In this document: piece by piece, positions 1 to 8,419 of the stretch
Layout of the letters: each line of letters starts with the position of its first letter
How positions within the stretch are numbered: position 1 is the stretch's first letter
From: Ruminococcus sp.
GTDB lineage: Bacteria > Bacillota > Clostridia > Oscillospirales > Ruminococcaceae
NCBI GenBank assembly: GCA_019417865.1
Contig: DYCW01000098.1
Coordinates: 1-12,387 of the forward strand
Direction of reading: 5' to 3'
DNA: 12,387 nucleotides
The notes under the pieces: generated by a model
The model's database searches: none
Told to the model about the DNA's origin: nothing
The model's input: only the letters and a program-made list of their open reading frames with translations
Program-made: the position numbers and the translations under genes

Positions 1-858
1 TGTTTCCGGTATGCCATTCACATAGAACATACCGCCATTATCGGTTGTCTTGTTTACAATGGTAGTGGCACTATCCATATATATCATACTGCAATTATCT
101 GCGATTGCACTTTCAACCGTACAGCCTGCCATTCGCATTTCGCTGAAATCACAGGACACGGACGCCAGTTCACAATTTTTCATGGAAACAGTCGTTCCAG
201 CAGATACTGTCAAATCCTCCGCCTTACAGCTACTCAACGTAATATCAGAACGTGTCGCTGTGAAAAAACCGTTTATTTGCACACCGGTAAATGTTCCCGT
301 TCCCAGCAGGGCACAGACATTTGCATCTATGACGGCCTGCACGGAGTTGGATGTAGACCGGAAATCAATGTTGTTACCCCATAATATTACACCTGTTCCA
401 ATACCAGATACCGTTTCACTTGCTGTAAATGTTTGACCAGCTGTCAGCCGGATGGTTGCCATCTGGTACTGTTTTGCAACTTGCAATGCCTTGTCTAGAC
501 TTTGAAATGCCGTGCCGGATGTAGTGCCTGTATTCTCATCGCTGCCCGTTTCCCTATTGACATAAATGGTAATACTTTCTTGCAGAATACCACCAGCTTT
601 CAAGGCCTCCACATCTGTTTTCACAGTCGACAATTCTGTTTTTGCTGCCGTGGCGGCGTTATATGCTTCTTCTGCCTTAGTCTGTGCCAATGTAGCAGCC
701 CCCTTTGCATCCACAGCCGCCGTATTGGCCGCTGCTACGTCTTCAGCATCTGCAGCACCAGCCGCCAGTTTTTCCAGCCCATCAGCAATGGATTTTCGCA
801 CATAAGCCCCCCAACTGTTGGTACGGACTTCTTGTACTTCTGCTGTAATATCAATCAT
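1..858 (-). CDS. Tail fibre / receptor-binding protein, N-terminal part (runs off window)
   Basis: The frame is open for 286 codons from an ATG at 858 to the window edge, so the gene is partial at its 3' end. An AAAGGAG site lies 9 bases upstream of the start and overlaps the stop of the tape measure gene. The protein starts MIDITAEVQEVRTNSW. Residues about 25-90 are an Ala-rich coiled coil of the kind that trimerises fibres. From about residue 95 it has a segment with IYVNRETGSDENTG followed by ALQVAKQY, which resembles the entry to right-handed beta-helix (pectate-lyase-like) domains. Short beta-strand, Cys- and Ser-rich turns follow to the edge. It probably forms a tail fibre or side appendage that recognises the host surface. 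The position as the last tail gene after the tape measure fits this. No catalytic site is visible in the part present, so a depolymerase activity cannot be claimed. Confidence 0.72.
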   Translation of the reverse strand, partial: MIDITAEVQEVRTNSWGAYVRKSIADGLEKLAAGAADAEDVAAANTAAVDAKGAATLAQTKAEEAYNAATAAKTELSTVKTDVEALKAGGILQESITIYVNRETGSDENTGTTSGTAFQSLDKALQVAKQYQMATIRLTAGQTFTASETVSGIGTGVILWGNNIDFRSTSNSVQAVIDANVCALLGTGTFTGVQINGFFTATRSDITLSSCKAEDLTVSAGTTVSMKNCELASVSCDFSEMRMAGCTVESAIADNCSMIYMDSATTIVNKTTDNGGMFYVNGIPET

Positions 859-872
859 GGTTCTTCGCTCCT

Positions 873-3800
873 TTACGTGCCATATCGTTTCGCAATGGCC
901 TGCCGTCTGCCTAGTTCTGTATCCATATACGGTGCGATTCCTTTCGTCACTGCTTTTCCGTCCAACTCCACTGTTGTTTCCACGCTGACACCCTGCATGG
1001 CAGAAACCATGCCTTGAATCAGCCGGTCGTAATCAATGAACAGAACTTGATCTGCATCGGCTCTGGCAGCTTCCTGTGCATACGCCTTGCTGATGTCGTG
1101 CGGAATCACCTGTGTGCCGTTCGGTAAATTGACTAATTCTCCCCTGCCGCCCTCATTGATGGCAGCAAATCCGCCTTTCCAGTTGTCGGTACCATGGGCC
1201 AGATAATCCAGCGGAGCAATGGAAACACCAGGAATCGCATTGATGACATCAATGGCAAAGTTAATGCCGCCGATAAAGCCGTTAATCAACCCTTTTGCAC
1301 CATTGATTAAAGTGTCTATCGCTTCTCCAATCCCATCAAAAATTCCGCCGACAAAGTCCGTCAATCCATTCCACATCCCTTTGATTTTGTCAAAAACGTT
1401 GGAGAAAATATTCTTCACTTTGTCCATGATATTCTTCACAACGCTGAATATCGTGTTGAATACATTGGAAACGATTGCAGAAAGATTGGAAATGAGGCCA
1501 GATGCCACAGTCACAAAAGCAGAAATCTTATTGCTAATTTTAGAAGCATAGTCTGCAACAAATGACCAAATACTGGACACAACAGTCCAGACTACATCTA
1601 AAATACCGCCAATAAAATCAATGATAGGGGTAATCAATTCCAGAATGATGGCAATCAAATCCGCAATATAAGTGATAATTGGCGTAACCACCGCCATAAT
1701 TCCGTTGATAATTGCCATAACGACAGAAATAATTGGCTCTAAAATAGAAATCACTGTACTAATTGCACTGCTGACAGTCGAAACAATTCCAGTTATGACC
1801 GGCAGAAGTGCTTCAATTACTGCCATAATCACATCTATCACAGAAATCACAATATTGATGGCTGCCGTAATTGCTGGCATTAAGGTCGTAATTAGATTGG
1901 ATATCATGTTGATAACATTGGTAATAATCGGTGCTAGCTGCTCTATCAATTGTGCAATGACAGGGGCTAAAGCGGCAACCAGCTGTCCAACCATGCTAAT
2001 GATTTGCGTAAACACTGGCAATAGCTTTTGTATCAAATCTACTATCACCGGAAGAATTTGCTGAATGATTGGCATGACAGCATCTATAATAGAGGAGATT
2101 GCCGGAATCAGGGCAGAAATAATTTGTGTCACCACTGGCATAAGAGTTTGAATCAGGTCAGTGATTGCCGGTAAAATTGACGATACGATTGCAGTAACAA
2201 TCTCCGTAATAACCGGTAAAATTTGCTTCACCACATCTATAATTTGTGCAATCAGCGGTGTAACGGCTGTGAGAATTTCAGAAATAGCCGGCATAATGGC
2301 AGCAAATATCTCTCCAATCATCTGTGCCACTTCTGTAATAATCGGCAGCAGCATGGTGATTAGTTCCTGTACGATGGGAATTATCTGCACAATGATGCCA
2401 GAAACAATTGTAATAATCTGCGTCAGAACGGGAACTAGGCTTTCTATGATTTGTGTGACAACTGGCACAAGAGACAACAGGGTAGATTGCAATGCCGGTA
2501 ATAGAGCACTGCCCATACTGGTAAAGGCAGTGACAATGGATTCTATCGCCGGCTGAATGGCAGCGATTGCCGTTTGAATGGTTGCCTGTATCTCCTGAAA
2601 TGCTCCCTGCATTTCCATTTTTGCAAGGTCGCTGCTATTGTAAAGCCATGTAAATCCAGCGACCAAAGCAGCAATACTGCCCACTACAATTAAAATAGGG
2701 GCTGACATGCCGCCGATGATGCCTGTTACCTTTGAGAGCATCCCGAAGGCACTACCCACTGTAGAGGACAATTTTCCAAACGCTCCGACAACACCGCCAA
2801 TCACAGAAGTTGCTTTTCCGACTACCATCAACGAAGGACCCAGTGCCGCCGCTGCAATGGCAATCTTTTCTATCGGTACACCGGCATCCTGCCATTCCGC
2901 AATTTTTTCCCGCACCATCTCAATTTTTTCGGCAATCGTTCCGAAAATCGGGGCAATGGTTCCGGCTTGTGCCAGTGCTTGAATCCGAGTGAGTGCAGCA
3001 TCCAATGCCCCTACAAAACCATTCTCATTAAAGGCGGTTGTCATTGCAGAAAAAATGCCTGCTATCGTTTCTGCTGTGGTCTGGATAGTTGGCAAAAGGG
3101 ACGTCCCAACTGTGATGGAAAAGGATTCAATTGCCCCTTGCATGTTCTCAATCGCACCGCCGACACCGGATTTCATTGCTTTGGATGCGGTTGCAGAAGC
3201 GCCATCACAATTCTGTAAAGCATTGGTCATTTCCTCAATGCTGCCTGGTGTGGCATTCATCATGGTCTGCAAGCCGGATAACGCTTCTGTGCCGAAAATC
3301 GTTGCCAGGGCATTTTCCTTGGCTTCATCGGTCAATCCAGCTGTAGCGGTCTGCAGTTCAGCGATAATCTGTCCGATGGATTTCATCTTGCCTTCATTGT
3401 CAAAGAAGGAAATGCCCAGTTCTTCCATAGCTTCTCTTGCTTTGTCGGTCGGTTTTGCCATGGAAACGAACATGGAACGCAATGTCGTACCAGCTTGTTC
3501 CCCTTGTAAACCAGCATCCACCATGACACCAGTGGCAGCCGCCAATTCTTCCATACTGATTCCCATTGCAGAGGCAGACGGAGCAGCATATTTAAATGCA
3601 TATTGCAAGTCCGAAACACCAGCAGCGGTGCGGTTTGCGGATTCTGCCAGTACATCGGCAACATGGGTGGCATCACCGGCACTGTCGCCGAACGTGTTTA
3701 AAACGTTAGAAACAGTATCAGCCACCAGTGCCAAATCTTCGCCGGAGGCTTCCGCAGCGGAAATGATACCTGGCATATCTGCAATGATTTCATTGGCGTC

Positions 3801-4901
3801 TGCCCCCTTTGCCGCCATTTCTGTCATGGCTTCTGCTACTTCTGAGCTGGATAGAGAGGTACTCGCCCCTAATTCCAATGCGGACGCCCGCAGAGCTTGT
3901 AGTTCTTCATCCGTCGAGCCGGAGATTGCCCCCACCTTCCGCATCTGGGTATCAAAGTCAATGGCAGAATCCGCTGCTTTTTTCAGCCCAGCCGTTGCAA
4001 GTCCCGCAGCAGCGGTTTCCACCGCTGTGATTTTACTACCTAAGCCGCTGATAGCGTCACCAGCAGATTGCAAACGAGAACCAATGTTCTGAGCCGCATC
4101 CCCCATTTTAGAAAACGCCGTACTTGCTACGGATGCCACTTTAGAGGCAGCAGTGGCAATGCCTTGCACCGCAGAAACAACCGTTTCCACAGTGGCTTTG
4201 AATCCGTTCGCTGCTGTTTTCGCAACGGAAAAGGCAGTCTGAAAGCCGCTTTTCATCGCATCTGCAACCGCAGAGCAAATTGGCTTGATGGCATTGATTT
4301 CTGCCGAAACCGTCTTGAATGCCTTTGATTCTGTAATTGCATTTTTGACGGAGGTTGTAACCTTTGTAACGGCTGTTTCTACGGTTTCAAACGCATTTTG
4401 AGAGGCGGTGGCAGCTGTTTTAAATGGTGCAGTTAAAGTGCTCGCAATCGACTTGATTTTTTGTAAAGCGGCATAAGCAGCACTGTTTTGAAACGCCTGC
4501 ATCATGGAAGATACATTGCTTTTCAGCGTTTTTACCGTAGGCGACAGGGTTGACCATTGCCGAAACGCTTCTGCAACAGAATTCGTCTCTTTGGCAGTTG
4601 CTTTTGCAGTGTCTCCAACTTCATCCAAACTCTTTTTGACATACCCAAACTCGGATTGTGCTTTTTTAATTGCATCCGCCTGTGTCATGCCCGACTTTTT
4701 GTATTCCGCCGCCAGCTTCATAATTTTAGACTGCAGCTCTGCAACGGAAATCCCCATGTCTTTTGCAATTGCCTTGTAGCTGCTTCCGGATTGTTCCAAC
4801 GCCTTTGAAACATCTTCCGCTTTCTTTTTGGCGGCTTCCATACCTTTTGTAAAATCTTTGGAATCCGCCGTAATCTTTGCGGATAATGTATAATCTGCCA
4901 T
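873..4901 (-). CDS. Phage tail tape measure protein
   Basis: This 1342-residue protein is the scaffold inside the tail tube that sets tail length and helps DNA ejection. Residues 1-120 are charged and helical, with an opening (MADYTLSAKITADSKDF) typical of tape measures. About 310-600 is the TP901-type conserved core (FDTQMRKVGAISG, then the LNTFG and MAAKGAD region). Around 690-770 there are Gly- and Ala-rich hydrophobic helices, and about 813-1091 is a long Pro-punctuated hydrophobic array. The C-terminus has the common GGRGELVNLPNGTQVIPHD signature near 1245-1270. A GGGAGGTG site lies upstream of the ATG. At about 0.15 nm per residue the length suggests a tail near 200 nm, a long-tailed siphophage. 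Unusually, it lies after the Dit- and Tal-like genes rather than between the chaperones and Dit. Identification is firm; the exact domain borders are estimates. Confidence 0.95.
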   Translation of the reverse strand: MADYTLSAKITADSKDFTKGMEAAKKKAEDVSKALEQSGSSYKAIAKDMGISVAELQSKIMKLAAEYKKSGMTQADAIKKAQSEFGYVKKSLDEVGDTAKATAKETNSVAEAFRQWSTLSPTVKTLKSNVSSMMQAFQNSAAYAALQKIKSIASTLTAPFKTAATASQNAFETVETAVTKVTTSVKNAITESKAFKTVSAEINAIKPICSAVADAMKSGFQTAFSVAKTAANGFKATVETVVSAVQGIATAASKVASVASTAFSKMGDAAQNIGSRLQSAGDAISGLGSKITAVETAAAGLATAGLKKAADSAIDFDTQMRKVGAISGSTDEELQALRASALELGASTSLSSSEVAEAMTEMAAKGADANEIIADMPGIISAAEASGEDLALVADTVSNVLNTFGDSAGDATHVADVLAESANRTAAGVSDLQYAFKYAAPSASAMGISMEELAAATGVMVDAGLQGEQAGTTLRSMFVSMAKPTDKAREAMEELGISFFDNEGKMKSIGQIIAELQTATAGLTDEAKENALATIFGTEALSGLQTMMNATPGSIEEMTNALQNCDGASATASKAMKSGVGGAIENMQGAIESFSITVGTSLLPTIQTTAETIAGIFSAMTTAFNENGFVGALDAALTRIQALAQAGTIAPIFGTIAEKIEMVREKIAEWQDAGVPIEKIAIAAAALGPSLMVVGKATSVIGGVVGAFGKLSSTVGSAFGMLSKVTGIIGGMSAPILIVVGSIAALVAGFTWLYNSSDLAKMEMQGAFQEIQATIQTAIAAIQPAIESIVTAFTSMGSALLPALQSTLLSLVPVVTQIIESLVPVLTQIITIVSGIIVQIIPIVQELITMLLPIITEVAQMIGEIFAAIMPAISEILTAVTPLIAQIIDVVKQILPVITEIVTAIVSSILPAITDLIQTLMPVVTQIISALIPAISSIIDAVMPIIQQILPVIVDLIQKLLPVFTQIISMVGQLVAALAPVIAQLIEQLAPIITNVINMISNLITTLMPAITAAINIVISVIDVIMAVIEALLPVITGIVSTVSSAISTVISILEPIISVVMAIINGIMAVVTPIITYIADLIAIILELITPIIDFIGGILDVVWTVVSSIWSFVADYASKISNKISAFVTVASGLISNLSAIVSNVFNTIFSVVKNIMDKVKNIFSNVFDKIKGMWNGLTDFVGGIFDGIGEAIDTLINGAKGLINGFIGGINFAIDVINAIPGVSIAPLDYLAHGTDNWKGGFAAINEGGRGELVNLPNGTQVIPHDISKAYAQEAARADADQVLFIDYDRLIQGMVSAMQGVSVETTVELDGKAVTKGIAPYMDTELGRRQAIAKRYGT
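1628..2468 (-). repeat. Proline-punctuated 7/11-residue repeat array inside the tape measure
   Basis: This segment encodes residues about 813-1091 of the tape measure. Proline recurs in the frame P-(V/I/A)-(V/I)-T-x-(I/L)-I, for example PVVTQIIESLV, PAITDLIQTLM and PVVTQIISALI. Successive proline spacings from residue 813 to 1034 are 11, 18, 11, 18, 11, 14, 15, 11, 11, 11, 7, 11, 18, 11, 18 and 25. All but the 15 are sums of 7 and 11, the periods of heptad and hendecad helices. The DNA is degenerate, so the repeat is old or held by selection on the protein. Confidence 0.8.
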
Positions 4902-4910
4902 TTATGTATT

Positions 4911-6338
4911 TCACCTCCCTGCAACCAGTTTTGAGATCGATTCCAGTGAGCCGTTGAGCGTCACCGTACAGCTGGTCGGGTCGTTTAGGCTGATGCTCAA
5001 TTCTTCAATGGTCATCCATTCATGGATACCGAGTGAATCACAAATAACCTGTACCTGTCTGCCCACGCGAAAACAATCCACACCGGATTCCACCATACTC
5101 AGGTCAATTGCTTTGACGGTGAAAGCGGCTTGCGGTGCTTTCAGTTTCATTGCAAAATCTACAACGGTATTCTTTTTGGTTTCATAGGTCGCTTTATCAT
5201 CAAATTGAAATTCAATTTTTCTGCAAATCATTCCATATTTCTGATACAAACTGTGATTGACCACCAGATTAGTCGGAAAAGTTTTGTCAAAGTTTGCCTG
5301 TGTATGGTTGTTTCTCCACATCACATAATTGCCTGGGTACAAGATTCCATCTGAACCGCCGTAGTAATATGTCCAGAAACAATTGGTGGCAGCTGCTCCA
5401 ATATCCTCCTTGTTTTCCAGTGTGGTTTCACTGCCATTTTCTCCGATTTCTACCGGAATGAATGCTGTATAAAAATCCTCTGCGGTATAGGTACTGGAAA
5501 TTTCCAGCACATTTTTCCCAATTTCAATGGTCTGATTCAGTCGGTTTTCTTCTGCCTCTGGGTCCAAATACCGAAGGCGAAAAAAATCATCCTGTAGGGC
5601 ACCAGATTTTACAGCATCGATTTCCAGAAATCCGCCGAAGTAATCAATCACTCTGGTTTGCAAAATATTCATAATGGTTTCATAGTTCTCCCACCATCGT
5701 GTTACCGTGCGTTTTACATTTTGCATACCGTCTTCCCCGTTTTTTGTATATTGGTAAACATAAAGCAGGGAATCGCTGATATCATCGTCGGTCATTTCTG
5801 GAAAGGTCGCTAATTTCACGCAATCCGGCGGTGCATAATCAGGAAACACAAAAATTTTTCCTGGTTCATCCTGCGGAAGGCCACCTTTCAGGTCAATCAC
5901 AAAACCAAATTCTTTATACCACCTCAGTGCTTTCAGCATTTTGTTTATAAATTCATCTAGACAACCATCGGCAAATTTGTATGGAGCAAAATAAACATCA
6001 TTTAAAACAGACAACAGCCCTTCTACTGTGTAAGTACGATTTCCATACAAATCCGTTTCCACACGAATGGGTCTGCCAGCCCATAGAAAGGTTAATTTTG
6101 GTTTATCTGTGTAGATGGTGAGAAAACTCCGCATAACAGCAATGTGCTCTGCCTGCTGACTATCTGGTGAAATCGTAAAGGTAAACGTACCGGATTTATT
6201 CATCGACATCGTTAAAAGGGCATCCTGTAGAAAGGCATCCTGATTCGGGGCATGCAGTACACGAGGCTGTACCAAGTAGGATTTTGTTGTTTCATTATAA
6301 ACTGCATCATCAAATAAATAGGAATATACCGTATACAT
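4911..6338 (-). CDS. Tal-like tail-associated protein (baseplate hub)
   Basis: This 475-residue protein resembles the N-terminal hub domain of Tal-type proteins (prophage endopeptidase tail / phage minor structural protein family). These trimerise below Dit and close the tail tip. Family-like features include the early LLTMSMNKSGTFTFTISPDS stretch, followed by WAGRPIRVETD and the TVEGLLSVLNDV strand pattern near residues 85-110. The C-terminus (WMTIEELSISLNDPTSCTVTLNG) is the usual end of the hub domain. The protein stops there, so the long C-terminal cell-wall hydrolase or fibre extension seen in many Tal proteins is absent. I chose the ATG at 6338, which overlaps the stop of the Dit-like gene as TGATG; a GTG one codon upstream is also possible. 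It is translationally coupled to its neighbour and lies just before the tape measure. Confidence 0.82.
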   Translation of the reverse strand: MYTVYSYLFDDAVYNETTKSYLVQPRVLHAPNQDAFLQDALLTMSMNKSGTFTFTISPDSQQAEHIAVMRSFLTIYTDKPKLTFLWAGRPIRVETDLYGNRTYTVEGLLSVLNDVYFAPYKFADGCLDEFINKMLKALRWYKEFGFVIDLKGGLPQDEPGKIFVFPDYAPPDCVKLATFPEMTDDDISDSLLYVYQYTKNGEDGMQNVKRTVTRWWENYETIMNILQTRVIDYFGGFLEIDAVKSGALQDDFFRLRYLDPEAEENRLNQTIEIGKNVLEISSTYTAEDFYTAFIPVEIGENGSETTLENKEDIGAAATNCFWTYYYGGSDGILYPGNYVMWRNNHTQANFDKTFPTNLVVNHSLYQKYGMICRKIEFQFDDKATYETKKNTVVDFAMKLKAPQAAFTVKAIDLSMVESGVDCFRVGRQVQVICDSLGIHEWMTIEELSISLNDPTSCTVTLNGSLESISKLVAGR

Positions 6339-7120
6339 CACAACACCCCACTTTTACATACAAATGCCACTTGAAAACCAGATTCATACAGGATATAAAA
6401 GGTGAATCGGTTGCTGTTTGGCGATAGTTTACAAACCGCCTCATTTTTTCCTGCTTTTAAAGATGTGCCACCACCAATAATGCCATCTTGTTTCCACTGT
6501 ACGATGGTATCCTTTTCTACATAAATATCGACATCAGACGAAATTTTCAAATCATTTAGTTCTACACTTGGATGGGTTGGGTCGATTATAATCGGTTCTG
6601 GCAGGAAGTTTTCACCAAAATTCGTAAAATCCCACAAAAAACCATACATTTTGTATCCAATCTGAAACGGCTGTACATCGGCAGTAATGGTGACCACACA
6701 ATGGACGGCATCCGCCATTTCAGAAGAAACACTGCACCGCCCGACCCAATAATGCGTCGGGTCGGTATCCAGTGCGATCTGCATGGTTTGCCCATGCAGG
6801 GCAGTGACAATGTTGCTGTACAATGTGTGCCAGTCTGTCATAGGCGTTTTAGCGACAAATGTGGCGGTCAGGATACGATTTTTATAGACGGGATGTCCGG
6901 CAAGCACTTCTGATAAATCCAGCACACCGTGCCGACCAGGCACATTCACCTTATAAATTTCTACCTCTGGTGCCGTAATAGAAAAATCCGTCCAGTACAG
7001 CCCCCAATCGTCAGCCGTGTGCCAGCCACCAAAATGAAATAGGTTGGCAGAATCACATTGCAGTTCTTTTGCAAATCGAATGCCGCTTTTGCTATCCGCA
7101 TAACAGTAAAATTCCGCCAA
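6338..7120 (-). CDS. Dit-like distal tail protein (Sipho_tail family)
   Basis: This 260-residue protein matches the pattern of distal tail proteins, which form the hexameric ring joining the tube to the tip. The N-terminal half has the family landmarks VNVPGRHGVLDLSEVLAG, then YKNRILTATFVAKT, a LYSNIVTALHGQ helix and LDTDPTHYWVGR. Residues about 150-260 form a C-terminal beta-rich extension after a central VQPFQIG. The likely start is a TTG that follows the chaperone stop directly (TGATTG), with GGTGGAG just upstream. There is no in-frame ATG until well inside the conserved region. It overlaps the Tal-like gene by one base. Normally Dit follows the tape measure gene; here it precedes it. The family call is strong, and the start codon is the main uncertainty. 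Confidence 0.85.
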   Translation of the reverse strand: MAEFYCYADSKSGIRFAKELQCDSANLFHFGGWHTADDWGLYWTDFSITAPEVEIYKVNVPGRHGVLDLSEVLAGHPVYKNRILTATFVAKTPMTDWHTLYSNIVTALHGQTMQIALDTDPTHYWVGRCSVSSEMADAVHCVVTITADVQPFQIGYKMYGFLWDFTNFGENFLPEPIIIDPTHPSVELNDLKISSDVDIYVEKDTIVQWKQDGIIGGGTSLKAGKNEAVCKLSPNSNRFTFYILYESGFQVAFVCKSGVL

Positions 7121-7531
7121 TCACTCCACCTTCTTTCTTCGTTTTCGTCCATTTGCCGCATAGATGGCATCAATCCATGCAGTCCCTTGTTTTGCATCCG
7201 CCGCCAATACGCCTGAAATGGTTGTCTGCTGCTGTTCTTTGTTGGTGCGTTTCGGCTTCTTTTTCCACAGCTTCTGGAATCGCTTTCCTTTCTTTCGGAA
7301 GGCATTGGAAACGGCATTCAACACAGCACTGGCAAGCATGGTAGAATCCGATACCACCTTATCCTCATACGCCTTTAAGATGAATGCCTTTTCCGTGCCG
7401 GTCAGGGCGTCGTAGTCTGCTTTGGTATAACCGAACTGCACTGCAAAAAAAGCAAAATCCGCAGCCTGGCGGTAACGCTCCCGCTCTGGGTCGGGCGGTT
7501 CTTCTGACCCGCCAAAGTAGGCGAACTCCAC
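7121..7531 (-). CDS. Tail assembly chaperone, downstream frame (gpGT-type extension, made by -1 frameshift)
   Basis: This open frame encodes a 136-residue basic segment ending in a Lys/Arg-rich tail (NGRKRRKKVE). The only candidate start is a GTG at 7531 with no Shine-Dalgarno sequence. The frame is exactly -1 relative to the upstream chaperone gene and is open back to the slippery heptamer at 7552-7546. It is therefore most likely expressed only as the C-terminal part of a fusion of about 242 residues (from the 7848 start), the equivalent of lambda gpGT. Such fusions bind the tape measure while the tail tube polymerises. The basic Lys-rich middle (residues about 80-100 of this segment) fits binding to another protein or to the tape measure. 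Because of the frameshift, 7121-7531 should be read as part of the upstream gene and not as an independent one. Confidence 0.75.
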   Translation of the reverse strand: MEFAYFGGSEEPPDPERERYRQAADFAFFAVQFGYTKADYDALTGTEKAFILKAYEDKVVSDSTMLASAVLNAVSNAFRKKGKRFQKLWKKKPKRTNKEQQQTTISGVLAADAKQGTAWIDAIYAANGRKRRKKVE

Positions 7532-7536
7532 CAGTC

Positions 7537-7848
7537 TTACTGGAATAAAAAACCGCAGTCCTCCTGAATCTGCTCTATCACAGCATTCATCACTGCAATA
7601 TATCCGTTTTCTTGCAACTGCTGCTGTGCAAACTCTTTTGCCAGTTTTACAGGTGCATATTCACCGTTGTCCGACAATAGCCCATAGGCAAACAAAGCCG
7701 TCAAATCGGCAATAGATGGATAACGGTTTTCCGCCATTGCCATCATCATACCTGTCACGCTGTTTCCGATGACCTTTTCTACCTGTTCCATCCGTCCGAT
7801 GCTGTAATGCAGATGATATTCCTTTTCGTTCCATGTGTATGTTTTCAT
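7537..7848 (-). CDS. Tail assembly chaperone, short form (gpG-type)
   Basis: This small protein (103 residues from MKTYTWNEKEYHLHYS) has the size, position and composition of the gpG-type chaperones of Gram-positive siphophages, directly after the major tail protein and before a -1 frame extension. It has a beta-strand-rich N-terminus and helical segments (LTALFAYGLLS, AVMNAVIEQIQ). The gene has two candidate starts: 7854 lies only 2 bases from the GGAGG, while 7848 has an 8-base spacing and is preferred. The terminal codons contain the heptamer T TTT TTA just before FQ-stop. Most ribosomes should terminate at the TAA at 7539-7537, giving the short form; a minority should shift and give the long form. 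No enzymatic function is expected. Confidence 0.8.
   Translation of the reverse strand: MKTYTWNEKEYHLHYSIGRMEQVEKVIGNSVTGMMMAMAENRYPSIADLTALFAYGLLSDNGEYAPVKLAKEFAQQQLQENGYIAVMNAVIEQIQEDCGFLFQ
7546..7552 (-). promoter_or_regulatory. Programmed -1 ribosomal frameshift site (U UUU UUA)
   Basis: Read on the minus strand the codons are GGT TTT TTA TTC CAG TAA, giving the X XXY YYZ heptamer TTTTTTA in the correct phase. A -1 slip continues as ATT CCA GTA AGA CTG GTG GAG into the downstream frame without a stop. A perfect 5-bp hairpin (CCAGT-AAG-ACTGG) that spans the TAA starts two bases after the heptamer. That spacing is shorter than usual for a stimulator, so its role is uncertain. Confidence 0.8.
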
Positions 7849-7869
7849 ATTCATTTCCTCCTAGTTGAA

Positions 7870-8406
7870 TTATGCTTGTGGCTGATCTACCACTTTTGCG
7901 GCGGTTTCTGTATCCAGTGCGGTCAGGTCGACCAGTTCGCCGTAGCCTGCAAAGGAAAGGCTGTAGGTCATGCTGTCATCGTACGGTGCTTCCAGACTGT
8001 AGTCTGTGATGCAAGCCAGGCCGCCGAACAGCGGCTTGTAATTTTCCTTCTTGTCTACGATTTTCAGGCAGACAAGGTCGCCATTCGTGAAATAGCTCCC
8101 CAGCAGTTTATGGGATTCTGCACTAATGATATAAATACCATCGTTATCAATACTCCATTCTTTTGCCCCTGCAATCTGTGCCTTCCAGCCGTTTGCAAGG
8201 TCCTTGCTGGAAACATCCACCGTTTCCGCACTCCGGTTAATGGTCAAGCCTTGCTGTCCGGCAACTGCCAACAGCTTGGAACCGTCTGTATTGTAAATGC
8301 AAAGGATAATGTCCTGCCCTGCCTTTGCAATACTGTCCGGAAACGGGCAATAGACTTGACTGTCGTATGCCGTTTTGGAAATCGCTGCATTTGTCGTTTC
8401 TGGCAT
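7870..8406 (-). CDS. Major tail protein (TP901-1 type tube protein)
   Basis: This 178-residue protein is the subunit of the tail tube. It begins MPETTNAAISKTAYDSQVYC and carries the typical pattern of a leading strand, an LAVAGQQGLTINRSAETVDV-like segment with SSKD and GWKAQIAGAKEW, and a C-terminal SLSFAGYGELVDL strand. This is the layout of the TP901-1 major tail protein family. An AGGAGGAA site lies upstream of the ATG. It lies 13 bases downstream of the tail terminator gene and just before the assembly chaperones, the canonical place for a tube protein. As one of the most abundant late products it should be well translated, and the strong ribosome binding site fits. It is at the expected length for the family, with no extra Ig-like domain. 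Confidence 0.87.
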   Translation of the reverse strand: MPETTNAAISKTAYDSQVYCPFPDSIAKAGQDIILCIYNTDGSKLLAVAGQQGLTINRSAETVDVSSKDLANGWKAQIAGAKEWSIDNDGIYIISAESHKLLGSYFTNGDLVCLKIVDKKENYKPLFGGLACITDYSLEAPYDDSMTYSLSFAGYGELVDLTALDTETAAKVVDQPQA

Positions 8407-8419
8407 AAAAAATTCCTCC

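Noticed and set aside
50..805. Plus-strand open frames over the left end
   Set aside because: They are shadows of the tail fibre frame, which is open on the minus strand through the window edge and has a good start site.
1628..2468. Tape measure repeats read as a tandem DNA repeat or CRISPR-like array
   Set aside because: The periodicity is in the protein only; the DNA units vary in length and sequence.
2989..4092. A 367-codon open frame on the plus strand inside the tape measure gene
   Set aside because: It mirrors the codon pattern of the Ala/Ser-rich tape measure, lacks a ribosome binding site and family features, and lies antisense to a certain gene.
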